In this document: in pieces, positions 13,900-16,269 of the stretch
Position numbering within the stretch: position 1 is the stretch's first letter
Layout: each line of letters starts with the position of its first letter
From: 2-02-FULL-46-13 sp036517235
Lineage (GTDB): Bacteria > Patescibacteriota > Minisyncoccia > Phycocordibacterales > DSPV01
Length of the DNA stretch: 16,269 bases
Reading direction: 5' to 3'
NCBI GenBank assembly: GCA_036517235.1
Contig: DATDXL010000062.1
Span: 1-16,269, forward strand
Notes under the pieces: generated by a model
Told to the model about the DNA's origin: nothing
Databases searched by the model: none
Seen by the model: the letters and a program-made list of their open reading frames with translations, nothing else
Made by a program: the position numbers and the translations under genes

Positions 13900-14367
13900 A
13901 TGACCCAAGAGAGCGAATATTTGACGAAGGAGAAGTTTGACGAACTGACGAAAGAGCTGGAGCACCTCAAGACTGACAAGCGGAAAGAGATAGCGGAAAG
14001 CCTTGAATATGCCAAGGGACTCGGCGATCTTTCGGAGAACGCCGAATATCATGAAGCCCGCGAAGCCCAAGCGACGCTTGAAGATCGCATCAAGAAGCTT
14101 GAGGCGATGCTTGGCTCAGCGGTCATTGTTTCCGAGAGACATGGCAGCACGGTCAACATCGGTTCGACGGTTGTCGTGCAAAAGGAGCACGATAGTACCA
14201 AGCAAACCTTTACGCTTGTCGGTTCCGAAGAGGTTGATATAAGTAACGGAAGGATCTCGATCCACTCTCCTTTTGGTTCAGCGCTGGTGGGTAAGCGGAG
14301 AGGAGACCTAGTAAAATTTGAGTCACCCAAAGGCATCGTCAACTACACGCTTCTAGAAGTAAAGTAA
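13900..14367 (+). CDS. greA: Transcript cleavage factor GreA
   Basis: 155 residues, the usual length. The N-terminal coiled coil at 8-75 carries the tip motif GDLSENAEYHEAREAQ at 42-57, with the acidic pair D43 and E46 (equivalent to D41 and E44 of E. coli) that enters the RNA polymerase channel and stimulates cleavage of backtracked RNA. The C-terminal FKBP-like domain follows (VNIGSTVVVQ; SPFGSALVGKRRGD at 123-136). No Shine-Dalgarno sequence; a TATAAT box lies 10 nt upstream. The stop is 1 nt before the lysS ATG, so the two are co-transcribed. Confidence 0.97.
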   Translation: MTQESEYLTKEKFDELTKELEHLKTDKRKEIAESLEYAKGLGDLSENAEYHEAREAQATLEDRIKKLEAMLGSAVIVSERHGSTVNIGSTVVVQKEHDSTKQTFTLVGSEEVDISNGRISIHSPFGSALVGKRRGDLVKFESPKGIVNYTLLEVK

Positions 14368-14368
14368 T

Positions 14369-15829
14369 ATGGCTTCGCTTGAAGAGTTGCGTCATACGCG
14401 TCTCGAGAAACTGAAGAAGCTTGAAAAGGCCGGTATGAAGGCGTATCCGTCGCGCGTTCCGCGCGACCTCTCGCTCTCGGAAGTGGTCCGTGATTTTGAG
14501 AAACTCTCCAAGGAAGGGAAAGAGGTATCGCTTGCGGGACGTGTTATGGCGTTGCGCGCGCAGGGAGGGCTCACCTTTTTGAATTTTACCGATGGCACCG
14601 CCGCGTTTCAGGCGCTTTTAAAAGAAGGCGACACTAGAGAAGACGCGCGCACTCTTTTTGCAGAGACGGTTGATATCGGCGATTTCATTTCTTTAACGGG
14701 CACGCTCTTTATCACCAAACGGGGAGAGAAGACTCTTCAAGTAAAAGATTGGACGATGGCAGCAAAGGCACTCCTGCCGCTGCCGGAAAAATGGCACGGC
14801 ATCACTGACCCCGAAGAGCGCTATCGGCTTCGCTACCTCGACCTCTTGATGAATCCTGAACTTCGAGAGATGTTTGAGCGGAAGGCAAAGTTTTGGAGTG
14901 TCACCAGAAGGTTCTTGAACGACCATGGATTTCTCGAAGTGGAGACACCAACGCTTGAGGTTACGACCGGAGGCGCCGAAGCACGACCGTTTAGGACTCA
15001 TCACAATGATTTTAATCTGGATGTTTATTTACGCATTTCTGTCGGTGAACTCTGGCAGAAGCGGCTTATGGCAGGTGGATTTCCGAAAACATTTGAAATC
15101 GGTCGGGCGTACCGCAACGAAGGCACGAGTCCGGAGCATCTGCAGGAATTCACGAACATGGAACTCTATTTGGCATACGCGAATGCCGAGGATGGCATGA
15201 AGCTTGTTCAATCGTTGTATCGGACGATTGCCAAAGGAGTGTACGGAAAGACAAAATTTTTATCGCGCGGATTGGAATTTGATCTTGCTGACGAGTGGGA
15301 GCATGTTGATTATGTAACCAAGGTCAAAGAGCTTACGGGAATAGATATTCTCTCGGCGTCCGAAAAAGAGATGCAGAAGAAATTGAAAGAGCTCAATGTT
15401 GAATATGAAGGCAAGTCCCGCGAACGTCTCGCCGACACGCTCTGGAAATATTGCCGGAAAAAAATCGCCGGTCCCGCGTTCCTGACGGGGCACCCTGTTG
15501 TCGTTGCTCCGCTTTCAAAGGCTGACGCGAAACGTCCCGGCACGGTGGAGATGTTCTGCCCTATCCTTGCGGGAAGCGAAGTGGGGAAGGGATACTCGGA
15601 ATTGAACGATCCTCTTGACCAGCGAAAACGGTTTGAAGAACAGCAGAAATTGCTTGAAGCCGGCGACGAAGAGGCAATGATGCCCGACTGGTCTTTTGTT
15701 GAAATGCTCGAACACGGCATGCCGCCGACGTGCGGATTCGGCGTGGGCGAGAGGCTTTTCGCGACCCTTGAAGGAAAACCAATCCGCGAGACCCAGCTGT
15801 TTCCGCTCCTGCGGCTCAAACAGGGATAG
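14369..15829 (+). CDS. lysS: Lysyl-tRNA synthetase, class II
   Basis: 486 residues. An OB-fold anticodon domain at about 54-130 (VSLAGRVMALRAQGGLTFLN), the class II signature EERYRLRYLDLL at 149-160, motif 1 GFLEVETPTLEVTTGGAEARPF at 187-208, motif 2 YRNEGTSPEHLQEFTNME at 248-265, and motif 3 with GFGVGERLFATLEGKPIRET at 456-475 and a final LFPLLR. Motif 3 reads GVGERL where E. coli has GIGIDR; the key arginine (R462) is kept. An insert at 320-390 (KKLKELNVEY ... YCRKKIAGPAFLTGHP) is the normal lysine-enzyme segment. It is the last gene of the greA-lysS pair and ends 23 nt before a 40-bp palindrome. Confidence 0.97.
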   Translation: MASLEELRHTRLEKLKKLEKAGMKAYPSRVPRDLSLSEVVRDFEKLSKEGKEVSLAGRVMALRAQGGLTFLNFTDGTAAFQALLKEGDTREDARTLFAETVDIGDFISLTGTLFITKRGEKTLQVKDWTMAAKALLPLPEKWHGITDPEERYRLRYLDLLMNPELREMFERKAKFWSVTRRFLNDHGFLEVETPTLEVTTGGAEARPFRTHHNDFNLDVYLRISVGELWQKRLMAGGFPKTFEIGRAYRNEGTSPEHLQEFTNMELYLAYANAEDGMKLVQSLYRTIAKGVYGKTKFLSRGLEFDLADEWEHVDYVTKVKELTGIDILSASEKEMQKKLKELNVEYEGKSRERLADTLWKYCRKKIAGPAFLTGHPVVVAPLSKADAKRPGTVEMFCPILAGSEVGKGYSELNDPLDQRKRFEEQQKLLEAGDEEAMMPDWSFVEMLEHGMPPTCGFGVGERLFATLEGKPIRETQLFPLLRLKQG

Positions 15830-15852
15830 TCTGATAGACTGGTGGCAACTCT

Positions 15853-15892
15853 ATTTCGTAGTTATAGAACCATGGTTCTATAACTACGAAAT
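15853..15892. repeat. Perfect 40-bp palindrome without spacer
   Basis: Every base of 15853-15872 pairs with 15873-15892; the centre is CCATGG. The arms begin ATTTCGTAGTTATAGAACC. It starts 23 nt after the lysS stop and has no U-run after it, so it is not a classical terminator; it could form a cruciform or a long RNA hairpin. Confidence 0.95.
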
Positions 15893-15935
15893 GGTAATGC
15901 CAAAAGAAAGTAAGTAGAAAGTAGGTAGTAACAGA

Positions 15936-15976
15936 GAAAAAAACACACACTACGATATACTGAAGGGGTTTTTTTC
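15936..15976. repeat. A-run/T-run inverted repeat
   Basis: GAAAAAAAC (15936-15944) pairs exactly with GTTTTTTTC (15968-15976) across a 23-nt loop; outer bases ACAGAG (15931-15936) and CTCTGT (15979-15984) extend it. It may stop transcription in either direction. Confidence 0.6.
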
Positions 15977-15979
15977 TGC

Positions 15980-16003
15980 TCTGTACCCATAGATGGGTAC
16001 AGA
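15980..16003. repeat. 11-bp hairpin with 2-nt loop
   Basis: TCTGTACCCAT (15980-15990) pairs perfectly with ATGGGTACAGA (15993-16003) around AG. It shares bases with the outer arm of the preceding hairpin, so the two folds exclude each other in part. Confidence 0.85.
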
Positions 16004-16073
16004 CATAATTTGGAATAGTTGAGAGGATGACTTTTTCTCCGCATGCACGCAGTGTATCCTGTAACAGAAAAAG

Positions 16074-16126
16074 AAAAAAAGACAATAAGGACAAAAATGT
16101 ACGACTGTGAATTATTGTCCTTTTTT
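16074..16126. terminator. Bidirectional terminator-like hairpin
   Basis: GACAATAA (16081-16088) pairs with TTATTGTC (16112-16119) across 23 nt. It is preceded by seven A (16074-16080) and followed by C plus six T (16121-16126), so a U-run follows on both strands. The long loop makes it weaker than typical. Confidence 0.5.
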
Positions 16127-16159
16127 AATCTGCACGCAGAATTCCCCGTCAGCTCTGCT
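16125..16159 (+). repeat. Dispersed repeat, copy B
   Basis: It matches 3782-3816 at 32 of 35 positions. Here it can fold two ways: GCAGA (16136-16140) with TCTGC (16154-16158), or CCCCGT (16144-16149) with ACGGGG (16160-16165) plus AGC/GCT inside. It overlaps the T-run of the terminator-like hairpin before it. Confidence 0.9.
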
Positions 16160-16227
16160 ACGGGGATGGATGCGGGAAGAATGGGAAGGGGGTCGGGGTG
16201 AGAAGCGAATACCTGGAGCTTCGCAAG

Positions 16228-16262
16228 ACTCATTGAGCTCGAGTCTTCGAGAGCCAATGAGT
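16228..16262. repeat. Imperfect hairpin at window edge
   Basis: ACTCATTG (16228-16235) pairs with CAATGAGT (16255-16262); CTCGA and TCGAG pair inside. An alternative pairs AAGACTC with GAGTCTT. The element probably continues beyond the window. Confidence 0.55.
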
Positions 16263-16269
16263 GGACAAT

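Larger units (their letters stand above)
15830..16269. other. Gene-free, hairpin-rich region at the right edge
   Basis: These 440 nt have no credible gene on either strand. In order they hold: a 40-bp palindrome (15853-15892), an A-run/T-run hairpin (15936-15976), an 11-bp hairpin (15980-16003), a terminator-like hairpin (16081-16126), the second copy of the dispersed repeat (16125-16159) and a foldable end (16228-16262) cut by the window. Confidence 0.7.

Noticed and set aside
15853..15892. Palindrome considered as a XerC/XerD dif site
   Set aside because: Length and arm sequence do not fit the 28-bp dif pattern, and dif is not a perfect palindrome.
15816..16257. Minus-strand frames of 92 and 131 codons
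   Set aside because: They consist of translated palindrome, A-runs and T-runs (FFFS, LLSFFLFLL), with no family resemblance or promoter.

Overview
The window looks like the chromosome of a Candidate Phyla Radiation (Patescibacteria) bacterium, most likely a parcubacterial lineage. The signs are surface proteins carrying the GYAWSENIG, GWARA/GGWDGWISL and WTGPT-PP phrases typical of that group (recalled family knowledge), shortened versions of universal enzymes (ProS without its editing insert, a clamp-loader subunit without a P-loop, a trimmed PBP2), and almost no Shine-Dalgarno sequences. TGA works as a stop (proS and a small minus-strand gene end in TGA), so code 11 fits. Base composition is near 50% GC by eye. 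I see no rRNA, tRNA, CRISPR array, transposase or phage module.

Layout. 1-3785: two exported proteins, a 5'-truncated LamG protein and a signal-anchored fibre-like protein, separated by a hairpin-rich gap that contains a 23-bp-arm perfect palindrome. 3786-4197: gene-free, with one copy of a dispersed repeat and possible decayed coding sequence. 4198-7902: mreB (first paralog), a holB-like clamp-loader subunit, frr and rseP. 7903-8421: a gap with a 20-bp-arm palindrome and a 58-codon minus-strand gene not previously listed, which has its own promoter and terminator. 8422-13832: a small orphan gene, then proS-mreB-mreC-mreD-mrdA, a tightly packed and mostly overlapping operon for cell elongation. 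13900-15829: greA-lysS. 15830-16269: gene-free, with a perfect 40-bp palindrome, terminator-like hairpins and the second copy of the dispersed repeat.

How it fits together. mreB/mreC/mreD and mrdA (PBP2) encode the elongasome: an actin-like filament, its membrane adaptors and the transpeptidase. A second MreB lies about 5 kb upstream. frr, rseP and proS appear in the order known from many bacteria (frr-uppS-cdsA-dxr-rseP-proS) with the isoprenoid and lipid genes missing, so this looks like a reduced relic of that cluster. GreA, LysS, ProS, Frr and HolB are core replication, transcription and translation functions. The most noteworthy non-ordinary features are the unrelated near-loopless palindromes at block boundaries, the shared 35-nt repeat, the hidden minus-strand gene, the -10 boxes placed for leaderless mRNAs, and the domain losses in ProS and PBP2.
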